A program made the position numbers and the translations under genes. 64,000 nt of DNA from Haloferax mediterranei ATCC 33500 (GTDB taxonomy: Archaea; Halobacteriota; Halobacteria; Halobacteriales; Haloferacaceae), in NCBI RefSeq assembly GCF_000306765.2, contig NC_017941.2:248001-312000 (forward strand), in the 5' to 3' direction. The notes below the pieces were generated by a model, which was given only the letters and a program-made list of their open reading frames with translations, had not been told where the DNA came from and ran no database searches. This document shows, piece after piece, positions 25,291 to 34,726 of this stretch. Each line of letters begins with the position of its first letter. Within the stretch, counting starts at the first letter, position 1.

Positions 25291-26625
25291 ATGCCGATGA
25301 AGGCCCTTCCGCTCGTCATCGCCATCCTCTTGGTGGCGTCGCCTGCTCTCGGCGCGGTCGGTCCCGACGCTGTCTCGGACCAGCAATCGGTCTTTGATAC
25401 GGCGTCTCCGGCCCAGGCCCAGGCCCAGCAGGTGCCGAACGAGACGATTCGCGTGCTCGACATCCCCGAGTCGAATCTAGTGCAAGCGACGGTCGAATCA
25501 CAACATGTCGACCTCGGCCCCTCGCTCGACCTCGCTGCGCTTAGAGCCGGTGGACAGATACAGACCGGCACATCTATCGAGCGAATCGAATCGGCGAGCG
25601 ACGACAGCATCCGCCAACAGCTGATTATCGATGAACTGAGCCGCATCGAGCAACGTGCAATCGCGCTTCAGAGCACACAGCGGACCGTTATCGAGCGGTT
25701 CAACCAGGACCAAATCACGGCCCGTGAACTCCTCGTCGAACTCGCCCGCATCGACGCCGAGGCGCGAAGTCTCAACGAGCGCCGCGTCGAACTTCGTACT
25801 CTCGCATCCAACACGCCGGACTTCTCTATCGACTCCGGACGCCTCGCGGGGTTAGAGCGCGAACTCGATACGTTCACCGGCCCCGTCCGAAAGCACGCAG
25901 TCGCTGTCATGACCGGCGGGGCCGAGCCGACGCGCTTCTCCGTGCGGACGAGTGAGACCGGCGTCGTCCTCAGTGTCGTCGCAGATGGTAAGTACATCCG
26001 CGAGGCCTACCGCTCTGACCTTCGCGACCGCGACCAGAGTACGGTCATGTACGAGGAGGCGCTCGGTATCGTCGCAGATAACTATCCGACGGTCTATTCG
26101 AGCAGGTCCGCCCAGAACGGGACAAACGTCATCAGCGCTGGTAACAGTCACCGCGTGCGTATCAATTACAACGGCGGACAACTGTCCGCGTATGTCGACG
26201 CCGGAAGCGGAGAAGTGTTCAAGGAGTCGCAAGCGCGGCCACTCAGAACGGTCACTTCGGGAACGCCAAAAACCGAGGTCAAAGACGGGCTTTCGCTCAC
26301 CGCCTATCAGACCTATCCCGGTGGCCCGCTTCGAATTCAGTTGAACGAAACTGAGACGGATGACCCCGTCGACGCGAACGTAACCATTGGACTCGAAGCC
26401 AGCCAAGAAAGCACACTACTCGGGCACACTGGCACCGACGGAACCATCTGGACTGTCTCACCGTCGGGACCGTTCACGATTACCGTCATCAAGGGTAACT
26501 CGGCGGTCGTTCTCACCTCCTCGCCGACGCCCATCCCCGGACTCGAAACGAACACGACTGACCAGTCGAATTCGACGCCCGATGAGCAACTCACCGCGAC
26601 CCCCGAAGGCCCACCCGGGGTGTAG
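25291..26625 (+). CDS. Secreted or membrane-attached protein with coiled coil, unknown function
   Basis: 444 residues from ATG 25291 (MPMKALPLVIAILLVASPAL); ATG 25297 is equally possible. A signal peptide is followed by a long helical segment with heptads (SRIEQRAIALQSTQRTVIER, ARIDAEARSLNERRVELRTL). A mixed domain then includes LRIQLNETETDDPVDANVTI, and the tail is Thr/Pro/Ser-rich (ETNTTDQSNSTPDEQL), suitable for glycosylation. No transmembrane anchor is obvious at the C-terminus. It shares its intergenic region with the membrane-anchored regulator, and a prepilin gene follows 89 bases downstream. Confidence 0.8.
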   Translation: MPMKALPLVIAILLVASPALGAVGPDAVSDQQSVFDTASPAQAQAQQVPNETIRVLDIPESNLVQATVESQHVDLGPSLDLAALRAGGQIQTGTSIERIESASDDSIRQQLIIDELSRIEQRAIALQSTQRTVIERFNQDQITARELLVELARIDAEARSLNERRVELRTLASNTPDFSIDSGRLAGLERELDTFTGPVRKHAVAVMTGGAEPTRFSVRTSETGVVLSVVADGKYIREAYRSDLRDRDQSTVMYEEALGIVADNYPTVYSSRSAQNGTNVISAGNSHRVRINYNGGQLSAYVDAGSGEVFKESQARPLRTVTSGTPKTEVKDGLSLTAYQTYPGGPLRIQLNETETDDPVDANVTIGLEASQESTLLGHTGTDGTIWTVSPSGPFTITVIKGNSAVVLTSSPTPIPGLETNTTDQSNSTPDEQLTATPEGPPGV

Positions 26626-26714
26626 TGAGTCTCTTAGCTTCGCCTTCACACGGCTCAGTTGGTCTTTTACACTGGCCGAAGCTTCTTATCGCATGACGAG
26701 GCCACGCCTTCTCG

Positions 26715-27197
26715 ATGTTCCGTCAGTTCCAGCACGCGACTCGTGGGACCTCTATCCTCGTCGGAAGCGTCCTCCTCGTCGGACTCGTTGTCGTCGTTGC
26801 CGGCGTCGTCGGTGCTGCCGCCTTTGACGTCGCCGAGTCGTCGCCGACGCCGACACGACCGACAGCCCTGTCGTTGTCCGTCTCCGGAGAAACACTCTCG
26901 ATAACACACGAAGGAGGCGCACCACTCGACGTCCAGACACTCAGTGTTCGTATCTCGGTCGACGGCGAGTCGCTGGCGTACCAACCGCCAGTTCCGTTCT
27001 TCTCAGCCCGGGGGTTTCGTCCGGGACCGACGGGACCGTTCAATGCGGCGGCTGATTCCCGCTGGACCGTCGGCGAGCGCGCGAGTCTCGAACTTGCGGG
27101 CACTAACGACCCCGACATCACAACTGGGTCGTCGGTTGTCGTTCGAGTGTACGACGACGAGACACCGGTCGCGGTGCTCCGGGCAACAGTTTCCTGA
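26715..27197 (+). CDS. Type IV pilin-like protein
   Basis: 160 residues. After a short charged leader (MFRQFQHATRG) comes a long hydrophobic H-domain SILVGSVLLVGLVVVVAGVV, the layout of euryarchaeal prepilins cut by PibD before the hydrophobic stretch. The rest is a beta-rich globular domain (LSLSVSGETLSITHEGGAPL). It is probably assembled into a surface pilus or minor-pilin structure. It follows the secreted coiled-coil gene on the same strand. Most Haloferax adhesion pilins have a more conserved H-domain, so this is a divergent member. Confidence 0.78.
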   Translation: MFRQFQHATRGTSILVGSVLLVGLVVVVAGVVGAAAFDVAESSPTPTRPTALSLSVSGETLSITHEGGAPLDVQTLSVRISVDGESLAYQPPVPFFSARGFRPGPTGPFNAAADSRWTVGERASLELAGTNDPDITTGSSVVVRVYDDETPVAVLRATVS

Positions 27198-27266
27198 GCG
27201 GTGGTGAACGCGGCGGTACGCTTCAGGTTTGGTGAACGGTCGGAAAACGCGACGGCTCGCTTTAGA

Positions 27267-27893
27267 TTACTCTTCGTCAGGTGCGCGCGCGATAGTCACG
27301 ATAGCACGTGGGCTTCCAGGTTGTCGCTGGAGGATGTGGTGTTCGATATCGACGAAGCCGGCGGCTTCGAACATCCGGTCGGCTTCCTCCTCGTCGTAGA
27401 AGAGCATGATTGCGTCGGCCAGTTTCTGGAAGACGCCGCTCTTCGGGTAGTCGGGACCGACGACGAGCACTTTGTTTCCGGGTTTCACCACGCGACGGAA
27501 CTCTTCTAGCGCGGTGACGGGGTTCGGCCAGTACTCGATTGACCCGGACGACCAGATGATGTCGAACGAGTTGTCGGCGAAGGGGAGGCGTTCGGCGTCA
27601 CCGCGGTAGAAGCGGACCTGGTCGTTCTTGCCGAACTTCTTCCACGCCTTCTGCATCTGGTGGATACTCTGGTCGAGGCCATGCACGTTATCGGTGTAGC
27701 GGAGCAGTCCTTCGGTCCCGAAACCGGTTCCGCATCCGACGTCGAGGACACGGTCTCCTTGCTCGATACCGAGCATTTCGAGCGCCTCGTCGCGCATCTC
27801 CTCGTTCCAGATGAACGGGTTCACCTGGTCGTACACCTTCGAGAGATACTTGTAGAACAGGCGGGCCCGCGCTTTGTTTTCGAGGACTCCCAT
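27267..27893 (-). CDS. Class I SAM-dependent methyltransferase (quinone-methyltransferase type)
   Basis: 208 residues from ATG 27893 (MGVLENKARARLFYKYLSKV). SAM motif I is VLDVGCGTGFGTEGLL; later motifs are GDAERLPFADNSFDIIWSSG and EFRRVVKPGNKVLVVGPDYP. The N-terminus FYKYLSKVYDQVNPFIW resembles methyltransferases acting on menaquinone or tocopherol-type rings. A role in respiratory quinone methylation would fit its place divergent from the ATP synthase operon (about 155 bases between starts), but that is inference. Confidence 0.83.
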   Translation of the reverse strand: MGVLENKARARLFYKYLSKVYDQVNPFIWNEEMRDEALEMLGIEQGDRVLDVGCGTGFGTEGLLRYTDNVHGLDQSIHQMQKAWKKFGKNDQVRFYRGDAERLPFADNSFDIIWSSGSIEYWPNPVTALEEFRRVVKPGNKVLVVGPDYPKSGVFQKLADAIMLFYDEEEADRMFEAAGFVDIEHHILQRQPGSPRAIVTIARAPDEE

Positions 27894-28048
27894 CGCGCCG
27901 GGATTAGGACTCACCGATGATAACGGTGCGGATTCGCCGCGCAGTTCGGCGTTCGAACGGCCGTTTATTTCGGTGTTTCGGAACATCTGTCACCGACTTT
28001 CCGCAAACACCTTATACAGCGCTTGTGCAACGTTCCTGTGATACGAGT

Positions 28049-28381
28049 ATGCCGAGACAAGAGGTTCTCGAACGAATCAAAACGGCCGAGCAGGAGGCCG
28101 ACGACATCGTTGAAGAGGCCGAGGCCAAACGTGAGGAGCTCGTCGCGGAGGCACGTCGCGAAGCCGATGAGATTCGCTCCGAGGCCGAAGAAGAGGCTGA
28201 CGAACTCGAATCCGAGCGTCTGCAGGAGGGGCGCGCGGAGATAGAGACGGAGCGGGAACGTATCCTCGAAGAAGGTGAGGAAGCCCGTGACGAACTGGTC
28301 GCCGAGGCGGAAGACCACATCGACGACGCGGTCGAGTACGCCATCGGCAAATTCGAGGAGGCGGTGAATGCTCAGACCTGA
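28049..28381 (+). CDS. atpH: A-type ATP synthase subunit H
   Basis: 110 residues, almost entirely a charged coiled coil (LERIKTAEQEADDIVEEAEA onward), as expected for the peripheral-stalk subunit H that pairs with E. First gene of the operon; its 3' end overlaps atpI by 14 bases. A TTATAC element at about 28012, 37 bases before the ATG, is the likely promoter TATA box. Length is typical for haloarchaea. Confidence 0.88.
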   Translation: MPRQEVLERIKTAEQEADDIVEEAEAKREELVAEARREADEIRSEAEEEADELESERLQEGRAEIETERERILEEGEEARDELVAEAEDHIDDAVEYAIGKFEEAVNAQT

Positions 28382-30557
28382 GCAAATGAGCAAGGTCTCG
28401 GTGACCGGTTCTAAGGGCGTCATGCCCGAGGTCATCGAGGCTGTCCACGACCTCCGACTGCTGCACGTCACCGAATACGACGGCTCGTGGCAGGAGGAGT
28501 TCGGATTCGAGACGGGGACGCCCATCGAGGGCGCGGAGAGCGCCTCCGACAAGCTCGTCACCGTCCGCTCGCTCAAGAGTATCCTCGGCGTCGAAGACTC
28601 CGACGCCGGCCGTCAGCGCATCGTCCCGGACGACGCGCTCGGCGAGCCGCTCGAAGAGATTCGGACCGAAGTCAACGAACTGGACGACCGTCGCTCAGAG
28701 CTAGAGAACAAGCTCAGAGCGGTGGACGAAGAAATCGACGCGATGGAGCCGTTCGTCGACCTGGGCATCGACCTCGACCTGCTTTCGGGGTACGACACGC
28801 TGCAGGTCGTCGTCGGTCATGGCAATCGCGATGAGATTGAGCGTGCCGTCGTGGACGCCGGTGAGATCAATGCGTATGAGATCTTCTCCGGTGAGCGAAC
28901 CCACGCCATCTTCGGCCGCCCGACTGAGGGTGCATCCGAGATGGCGCTTACGGACGCGCTTGTTGGTGCCGAGTTCGCCACGCTCGAAGTTCCGGATGCC
29001 TCGGGAAGCCCCGAAGACCACATCCGCGACCTCGAACAAGAAAAACGCGAACTCGAATCGAAGCTCGAAACCGTCGAGTCCGAGCTTCACGACATTGCGG
29101 TCGAAGAAGGCGAGTTCCTCCTTGCAGCCGAGGAACGTCTCGACATCGACGTACAGAAGACGGAAGCACCGTTGTCCTTTGCGACGACGGAGAACGCTTT
29201 CGTCGCCGAAGGGTGGATTCCAACGGAGCGATACAACACGTTCGCCAGTGAGCTGAAATCCATCGTCGGCGAGCACGTCGACGTCGAGGAACTCGAACGC
29301 GCGGAGTTCTCCCACGACGGACACGACCACGCACGCGAAGGGGTTCCAGAGGCCGGCGGAACTGCCGCCGCCACCGACGGTGGGGCGGTCACGATGTCCA
29401 ACGACGAACCACCGGTCGTCCAGAACAACAGCGGCGCAGTCAAGCCGTTCGAACTGCTCGTACAGGCGGTCAACCGACCGAACTACTACGAGTTTGACCC
29501 TACTGTTATCCTGTTCCTGACGTTCCCGGCGTTCTTCGGGTTCATGATTGGGGACTTCGGATACGGTGTTATCTACACCGCCATCGGATACTACCTCTAT
29601 GCGGGGTTCGAATCCGAGACGTTCAAGAGCATGGGTGGAATGACGATTGCCGCTGGTCTCTTCACCACGCTCTTCGGCATCCTCTACGGGGAAATATTCG
29701 GGTTCCACCTCATCACCCAGTACCTGTGGGAAGGTGCGCTCGGTCTCTCGCACCCCCCAATCGAGAAGGGTCTGTCGCCGGCCACCTCTGAGTGGGCACT
29801 CGGCTGGCTCACCGTGAGCGTCGTCGTCGGTATCTTCCACCTCAACGTGGGGTACATCTTCGACTTCGTCGAGAAGTTCCAACTCCACGGTGCGAAAGAA
29901 GCCGTCCTCGAAGCCGGTTCGTGGATTCTCATGCTGAATGGCCTGTGGATTTGGGTCTTCAGCGATGCGCTCGGTGGCGTTCCCCCCGAGTTCCTGTTCA
30001 CGACGTTCGCCAGTGGCGGGCTTCTCCCGCTCGGCTTCTCGGGCTTCTCGTACACTGTCGGCTGGGCCGGGCTCGGCCTCTATCTGCTCGGGGCAGCCTT
30101 CCTCGCGATGGCAGAACCAGCAGAGCTCGCCGAGTTCGCGAGCGTTCTCTCGAACGTCCTGTCGTACACTCGTCTCGGCGCTGTCCTCATCGCAAAGGCG
30201 TCGATGGCGTTCGCCGTCAACCTGCTTGTCTTCGGTGTGTACACCACCGGACACGGCGGCGAAGTGGAGTGGCACTTCGGTCTCGGCCACATGCCACACA
30301 TCGGCGAGATGGTCCACGGGCACGAAGTGACTAATATCCTCTTCGGCGGGCTGTTCCACTCCGGCGCTGCTGGTGTCGTTGGTGGGCTGCTCGTTCTCGT
30401 CGTCGGTCACCTCGTCGTCCTCGCACTCGGTGTCACGAGTGCCGGTCTGCAGGCCGTCCGTCTCGAATACGTCGAGTTCTTCGGCAAATTCTTCGAGGGC
30501 GGTGGACGCGAGTACGAACCGTTCGGCTACGACCGTCAGTTCACGACCGAAGACTGA
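28368..30557 (+). CDS. atpI: A-type ATP synthase subunit I (a-subunit)
   Basis: 729 residues. The N-terminal 360 are cytoplasmic and coiled-coil rich (ELDDRRSELENKLRAVDEEI), linking the stalk. The C-terminal half has about eight membrane helices, including VLSYTRLGAVLIAKASMAFA with the Arg that faces the proteolipid ring in V/A-type a-subunits. It forms the proton path. The start ATG lies inside atpH, showing translational coupling. A His/Asp-rich loop (HDGHDHAREG) separates the two halves. Confidence 0.93.
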   Translation: MLRPEQMSKVSVTGSKGVMPEVIEAVHDLRLLHVTEYDGSWQEEFGFETGTPIEGAESASDKLVTVRSLKSILGVEDSDAGRQRIVPDDALGEPLEEIRTEVNELDDRRSELENKLRAVDEEIDAMEPFVDLGIDLDLLSGYDTLQVVVGHGNRDEIERAVVDAGEINAYEIFSGERTHAIFGRPTEGASEMALTDALVGAEFATLEVPDASGSPEDHIRDLEQEKRELESKLETVESELHDIAVEEGEFLLAAEERLDIDVQKTEAPLSFATTENAFVAEGWIPTERYNTFASELKSIVGEHVDVEELERAEFSHDGHDHAREGVPEAGGTAAATDGGAVTMSNDEPPVVQNNSGAVKPFELLVQAVNRPNYYEFDPTVILFLTFPAFFGFMIGDFGYGVIYTAIGYYLYAGFESETFKSMGGMTIAAGLFTTLFGILYGEIFGFHLITQYLWEGALGLSHPPIEKGLSPATSEWALGWLTVSVVVGIFHLNVGYIFDFVEKFQLHGAKEAVLEAGSWILMLNGLWIWVFSDALGGVPPEFLFTTFASGGLLPLGFSGFSYTVGWAGLGLYLLGAAFLAMAEPAELAEFASVLSNVLSYTRLGAVLIAKASMAFAVNLLVFGVYTTGHGGEVEWHFGLGHMPHIGEMVHGHEVTNILFGGLFHSGAAGVVGGLLVLVVGHLVVLALGVTSAGLQAVRLEYVEFFGKFFEGGGREYEPFGYDRQFTTED

Positions 30558-30666
30558 GTGAACAGGCGGTACCTTCTTTATCGACCGCTTCGATAGCAAC
30601 GGCTCTGCCGGAATCACCGCCGACAGCCGCCCGAATGCCGTATTTCACCCGATTATTTTGGGAACC

Positions 30667-30673
30667 TTTATGA
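30667..30673 (+). promoter_or_regulatory. Possible internal promoter before atpK
   Basis: The 175-base gap between atpI and atpK is the largest before atpB and contains GGAACC followed by TTTATGA, resembling a haloarchaeal BRE-TATA pair, about 60 bases before the atpK ATG. A second promoter would help supply the multi-copy proteolipid. This is a pattern match only. Confidence 0.4.
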
Positions 30674-30732
30674 GAAGGCTTGCAACACATACGAACGTTC
30701 GGAGACGACAATCCGGTACTCAGGAACACACA

Positions 30733-30990
30733 ATGATTGAAGCAATTGAACCCCTCATGACTGCACTGCAGAGTGAAGCCACCTCCTCGCCCGCGATCAC
30801 CGAAGGTGCTGCGGCGGCCCTTTCGGTCGGTATTGCCGCCTTCGCAGCCGGATACGCCGAGCGTGGTATCGGTTCCGCTGCGATGGGTGCGATCGCTGAA
30901 GACGAGGGTCTCTTCGTCAACGGGCTGATCCTTACGGTCCTCCCCGAAACCCTTGTCATCCTCGCACTGGTCGTTGTTTTCGCGGCCTAA
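30733..30990 (+). CDS. atpK: A-type ATP synthase proteolipid subunit K (c-ring)
   Basis: 85 residues, small and hydrophobic. Two membrane helices are seen: ITEGAAAALSVGIAAFAAGY, then a polar loop, then GLILTVLPETLVILALVVVF, with Glu in the PET motif as the ion-binding carboxylate. It is a single hairpin, not the duplicated form of some methanogens. The start at ATG 30733 is preceded by a long leader; upstream in-frame ATG 30658 would add a basic extension and is rejected. Confidence 0.92.
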   Translation: MIEAIEPLMTALQSEATSSPAITEGAAAALSVGIAAFAAGYAERGIGSAAMGAIAEDEGLFVNGLILTVLPETLVILALVVVFAA

Positions 30991-31010
30991 GCACCCCTCC
31001 CTTTCCCATT

Positions 31011-31595
31011 ATGAGTTTGGATAACGTCGTTGAGGATATCCGAGACGAAGCCCGCGCACGCGCAGAGGAAATCAGGCAGGACGGCCAAGAACAGGCGGAC
31101 GATATCATCGCCGCAGCCGAATCCGACGCCGAGAACATCCTCGAATCGCGTAAGGCCGACATCGAGCAGCAGATCGAACGGGAGCGCGAACAGGCGCTTT
31201 CCAGTGCGAAGCTCGAAGCCAAGCAGGCACGACTCGGCGCTCGCCGTGACGTCCTGCAGCGTGTCCGCGAGCAGGTCGAAAACGAACTCGCTGAGCTCGA
31301 AGGCGACCGTCGCGAAGAGCTCACCCGTTCGCTTCTCGACGCTGCCGCGGTTGAGTTCGAAGACGAGGACGAAGTCAGCGTCTACGGCCGTGCCGAGGAC
31401 GCTGACCTGCTCGAAACCATCCTTGCCGACTACGACGGGTACGAGGTCGCTGGTGAGCGCGACTGCCTCGGTGGCGTCGTGGTCGAAGGCGAGAACTCGC
31501 GTGTTCGGGTGAACAACACCTTCGACTCGGTCCTCAACACAGTCTGGGAGGACAACCTGAAGGAAGTGAGTACGCGACTGTTCGACGACCAATGA
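31011..31595 (+). CDS. atpE: A-type ATP synthase subunit E
   Basis: 194 residues. The N-terminal 100 form a long charged helix (RQDGQEQADDIIAAAESDAE) that pairs with subunit H in the peripheral stalk. The C-terminal globular part ends ...LKEVSTRLFDDQ and carries LGGVVVEGENSRVRVNNTFD, typical of V/A-type E subunits. The ATG is 20 bases after atpK, and the stop overlaps the atpC start by four bases. Confidence 0.93.
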   Translation: MSLDNVVEDIRDEARARAEEIRQDGQEQADDIIAAAESDAENILESRKADIEQQIEREREQALSSAKLEAKQARLGARRDVLQRVREQVENELAELEGDRREELTRSLLDAAAVEFEDEDEVSVYGRAEDADLLETILADYDGYEVAGERDCLGGVVVEGENSRVRVNNTFDSVLNTVWEDNLKEVSTRLFDDQ

Positions 31596-32638
31596 GCACT
31601 GCTGGCGGCTCGAATCCCGAATACGTTATCGCTCGTGTTCGAGCGCGACGCAGTGCCCTGTTCGGAGACGAGGAGTACCGCAAACTGGTCCGTATGGGGC
31701 CGGCCGAGATTGCCCGATTCATGGAGGAGTCGGAGTACGAAAACGAGGTCAACGCATTGGGAAGTCGCTTCTCCGGTGTCGACCTCATCGAGTTCGCGCT
31801 AAACCAGAATCTGGCGAAGCAGTTCAACGACATCCTCGATTGGGCAGGTGGCCGCCTCTACGACCTCATCGCGCGGTATCTTCGGAAGTTCGACGCGTGG
31901 AACATCAAGACCATCATCCGTGGCATCTACTCCGATACGCCACGCAACGAGGTCGAAGCTGACCTCATCCGCGCAGGCGAGTTTGACGATAAACTCATCT
32001 CGCGTCTGCTTGACGCAAGCGAACTTGAGGAAATCGTCGACCTGCTCTCCGGTACCATCTTCGGCGACGGTCTCGAGGCCGCCTACGAAGACTACGAAGA
32101 GGTTGGCGTGCTCGTACCACTGGAAAACGCGGTCGACCGCGCTTTCTACGAGCAACTGCTCGAAGGCCTGGTCGTTGGTGAAGAAGCCAAGCAGTACCGC
32201 GAGTTCCTCGAAGCAGAGATAGACTTCCGAAACGCCCGCAACGCACTCCGTATCGCTCGCAGTGGTGCCGACCTCGACCCAGTCGACTACTTCATCGAGG
32301 GCGGAACGCTGTTCCGGGCGTCAGAAATTGCGGCGCTGGCGACCAGTCCGGACGAACTGGTCTCAAAAATCCGTGACAGCCGGTACGGTGACCGTCTCTC
32401 GTCGGCTCTTTCGGACCTCGAAGAGGCAGACAGCCTCATCGGCTTCGAGCGTGCCCTCGATGCGGCACTCTTGGAGTACGGTGACTCGCTCGGACACGTG
32501 TACCCGCTGTCTGTCACCCCAATCGTCTCGTACATCCTCGCCAAGGAGCGCGAGGTCGACAACATTCGGGCGATTGCCCGCGGCCGCGAGGCAGGGCTCG
32601 ACCCCGATGCAATCGAGGAGGAGCTGGTCATCCTATGA
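31592..32638 (+). CDS. atpC: A-type ATP synthase subunit C
   Basis: 348 residues, the usual length for the V-type d/C subunit that sits as a socket between the central stalk and the proteolipid ring. Three similar helical sections are visible, with segments RYLRKFDAWNIKTIIRGIYS and IDFRNARNALRIARSGADLD. It overlaps atpE and atpF by four bases on each side, so it is tightly coupled in translation. Confidence 0.92.
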   Translation: MSTAGGSNPEYVIARVRARRSALFGDEEYRKLVRMGPAEIARFMEESEYENEVNALGSRFSGVDLIEFALNQNLAKQFNDILDWAGGRLYDLIARYLRKFDAWNIKTIIRGIYSDTPRNEVEADLIRAGEFDDKLISRLLDASELEEIVDLLSGTIFGDGLEAAYEDYEEVGVLVPLENAVDRAFYEQLLEGLVVGEEAKQYREFLEAEIDFRNARNALRIARSGADLDPVDYFIEGGTLFRASEIAALATSPDELVSKIRDSRYGDRLSSALSDLEEADSLIGFERALDAALLEYGDSLGHVYPLSVTPIVSYILAKEREVDNIRAIARGREAGLDPDAIEEELVIL

Positions 32639-32955
32639 GCCAGGAAATCGCAGTTATCGGCAGTCCGGACTTCACCACGGGATTCCGACTTGCGGGCGTC
32701 CGCAAGTTCGAGAACATCCCGGACGAAGAAAAGGACGAAGCACTCGACGAGGCCGTTATACGCACGCTCGAGGACGAAGACGTCGGCATCATCGTGATGC
32801 ACGAACACGACCTCGACCACCTTTCGCGTAACGCCCGCCAATCTGTCGAGCGCAGCATCGAGCCAACGCTCGTGACGCTCGGCGGTTCCGGTGGGGCGAG
32901 CGGTCTCCGCGACCAGATCAAGAGAGCAATCGGTATCGATCTGATGGACGAATAA
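32635..32955 (+). CDS. atpF: A-type ATP synthase subunit F
   Basis: 106 residues with the Rossmann-like fold of V/A-type F subunits: IAVIGSPDFTTGFRLAGVRK, EDVGIIVMHEHDL and a C-terminal helix. It binds subunit D in the rotating central stalk and affects nucleotide exchange. ATG 32635 overlaps the atpC stop; atpA begins six bases downstream. Confidence 0.93.
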   Translation: MSQEIAVIGSPDFTTGFRLAGVRKFENIPDEEKDEALDEAVIRTLEDEDVGIIVMHEHDLDHLSRNARQSVERSIEPTLVTLGGSGGASGLRDQIKRAIGIDLMDE

Positions 32956-32961
32956 CCAAAC

Positions 32962-34722
32962 ATGAGTCAGGCAACACAAGATTCCGTTCGCGAGGACGGT
33001 GTCATCGCAAGCGTGAGTGGTCCGGTCGTGACCGCCCGTGGCCTCGACGCCCGTATGAACGACGTCGTCTATGTCGGCGACGAAGGGCTAATGGGCGAGG
33101 TCATCGAGATTGAGGGCGACCTCACGACCATTCAGGTGTATGAAGAGACCTCCGGTGTCGGTCCCGGCGAACCCGTCGAGAGTACGGGCGAACCGCTGAC
33201 CGTCGACCTCGGTCCCGGGATGATGGACGCCATCTACGACGGTGTCCAGCGTCCGCTGGACGTCCTCGAGTCCAAGATGGACTCGGCGTTCCTCGACCGC
33301 GGTGTCGACGCGCCCGGTATCGACCTGGAGAAGGAGTGGGAGTTCGAACCTACCGTCTCCGAAGGCGACGAAGTCGCCCCCGGTGACGTTGTGGGTACGG
33401 TCCCCGAAACCGTGACCATCGAACACAAGGTCATGGTCCCGCCGGACTTCGAAGGTGGCGAGGTCGTCGCCGTCGAAGCTGGCGAGTTCGCCGTCACCGA
33501 GGCGGTCGTCGAACTCGACAACGGCGAAGAGATTACGATGCACCAGGAATGGCCGGTGCGTCAGGCGCGTCCGGCGGCTGAGAAGAAGACGCCGCGCGAA
33601 CCGCTCGTCTCCGGTCAGCGTATCCTCGACGGTCTGTTCCCCATCGCGAAGGGTGGGACGGCCGCGATTCCGGGTCCGTTCGGGTCCGGAAAGACGGTTA
33701 CGCAGCACCAGCTCGCCAAGTGGGCCGACGCTGACATCGTCGTCTACGTCGGCTGTGGTGAGCGCGGTAACGAGATGACCGAGGTTATCGAGGACTTCCC
33801 GGAACTCGACGACCCGAAGACGGGCAACCCGCTTATGGCCCGGACGTGCCTCATCGCGAACACGTCCAACATGCCTGTGGCAGCCCGTGAATCCTGCATC
33901 TACACCGGAATCACCATCGCGGAGTACTACCGCGACATGGGCTACGACGTCGCGCTGATGGCCGACTCCACCTCCCGGTGGGCAGAGGCAATGCGCGAGA
34001 TTTCCTCGCGTCTCGAGGAGATGCCCGGTGAAGAGGGGTACCCCGCGTACCTCGCCGCGCGTCTCTCCGAGTTCTACGAGCGCGCCGGATACTTCACGAC
34101 CGTCAACGGTCAGGAAGGTTCTGTCTCCGTTATCGGCGCAGTTTCGCCGCCGGGCGGCGACTTCTCCGAGCCGGTCACGCAGAACACCCTGCGTATCGTG
34201 AAGACGTTCTGGGCACTCGACGCAGACCTCGCCGAGCGTCGTCACTTCCCGGCGATTAACTGGAACGAGTCCTACTCGCTCTACCAAGAGCAGCTCGACC
34301 CGTGGTTCGTCGAAAACGTCGAAGACGACTGGCCGGACGAACGCCAGTGGGCTGTCGACGTGCTCGACGAGGAGAACGAGCTTCAGGAAATCGTTCAGCT
34401 CGTCGGTAAGGACGCCCTGCCGGAGGACCAGCAGCTGACCCTCGAGGTCGCTCGCTACCTCCGTGAGGCGTACCTCCAGCAGAACGCGTTCCACCCGACG
34501 GACACGTACTGTGAACCCGAAAAGACGTACGGTATCCTCACCGCCATCCACAAATTCAACGACGAGGCGTTCAAGGCGCTCGAAGCCGGCGTCCCCGTCG
34601 AAGAGATTCAGGCCATCGAGGCGGTTCCCCGCTTGAACCGCATCGGTGTGCAGGAAGATTGGGGTGCGTACATCGAGGACCTCAAAGCAGAGATCACAGA
34701 GCAACTCCGCGAGCTGTACTGA
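32962..34722 (+). CDS. atpA: A-type ATP synthase catalytic subunit A
   Basis: 586 residues, full length. The Walker A loop is [13 protein letters not shown], with the family non-homologous region around residues 110-200 and the catalytic-site stretch [14 protein letters not shown]. Further signatures are [16 protein letters not shown] and [13 protein letters not shown]. It hydrolyses or makes ATP at the A/B interface. No intein is present. The stop lies four bases before atpB. Confidence 0.96.
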   Translation: MSQATQDSVREDGVIASVSGPVVTARGLDARMNDVVYVGDEGLMGEVIEIEGDLTTIQVYEETSGVGPGEPVESTGEPLTVDLGPGMMDAIYDGVQRPLDVLESKMDSAFLDRGVDAPGIDLEKEWEFEPTVSEGDEVAPGDVVGTVPETVTIEHKVMVPPDFEGGEVVAVEAGEFAVTEAVVELDNGEEITMHQEWPVRQARPAAEKKTPREPLVSGQRILDGLFPIAKGGTAAIPGPFGSGKTVTQHQLAKWADADIVVYVGCGERGNEMTEVIEDFPELDDPKTGNPLMARTCLIANTSNMPVAARESCIYTGITIAEYYRDMGYDVALMADSTSRWAEAMREISSRLEEMPGEEGYPAYLAARLSEFYERAGYFTTVNGQEGSVSVIGAVSPPGGDFSEPVTQNTLRIVKTFWALDADLAERRHFPAINWNESYSLYQEQLDPWFVENVEDDWPDERQWAVDVLDEENELQEIVQLVGKDALPEDQQLTLEVARYLREAYLQQNAFHPTDTYCEPEKTYGILTAIHKFNDEAFKALEAGVPVEEIQAIEAVPRLNRIGVQEDWGAYIEDLKAEITEQLRELY

Positions 34723-34726
34723 GACC

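Noticed and set aside
28701..30617. 638-residue minus-strand frame opposite atpI
   Set aside because: Overlaps a certain ATP synthase gene; no motif, and charged low-complexity sequence as expected for a shadow.
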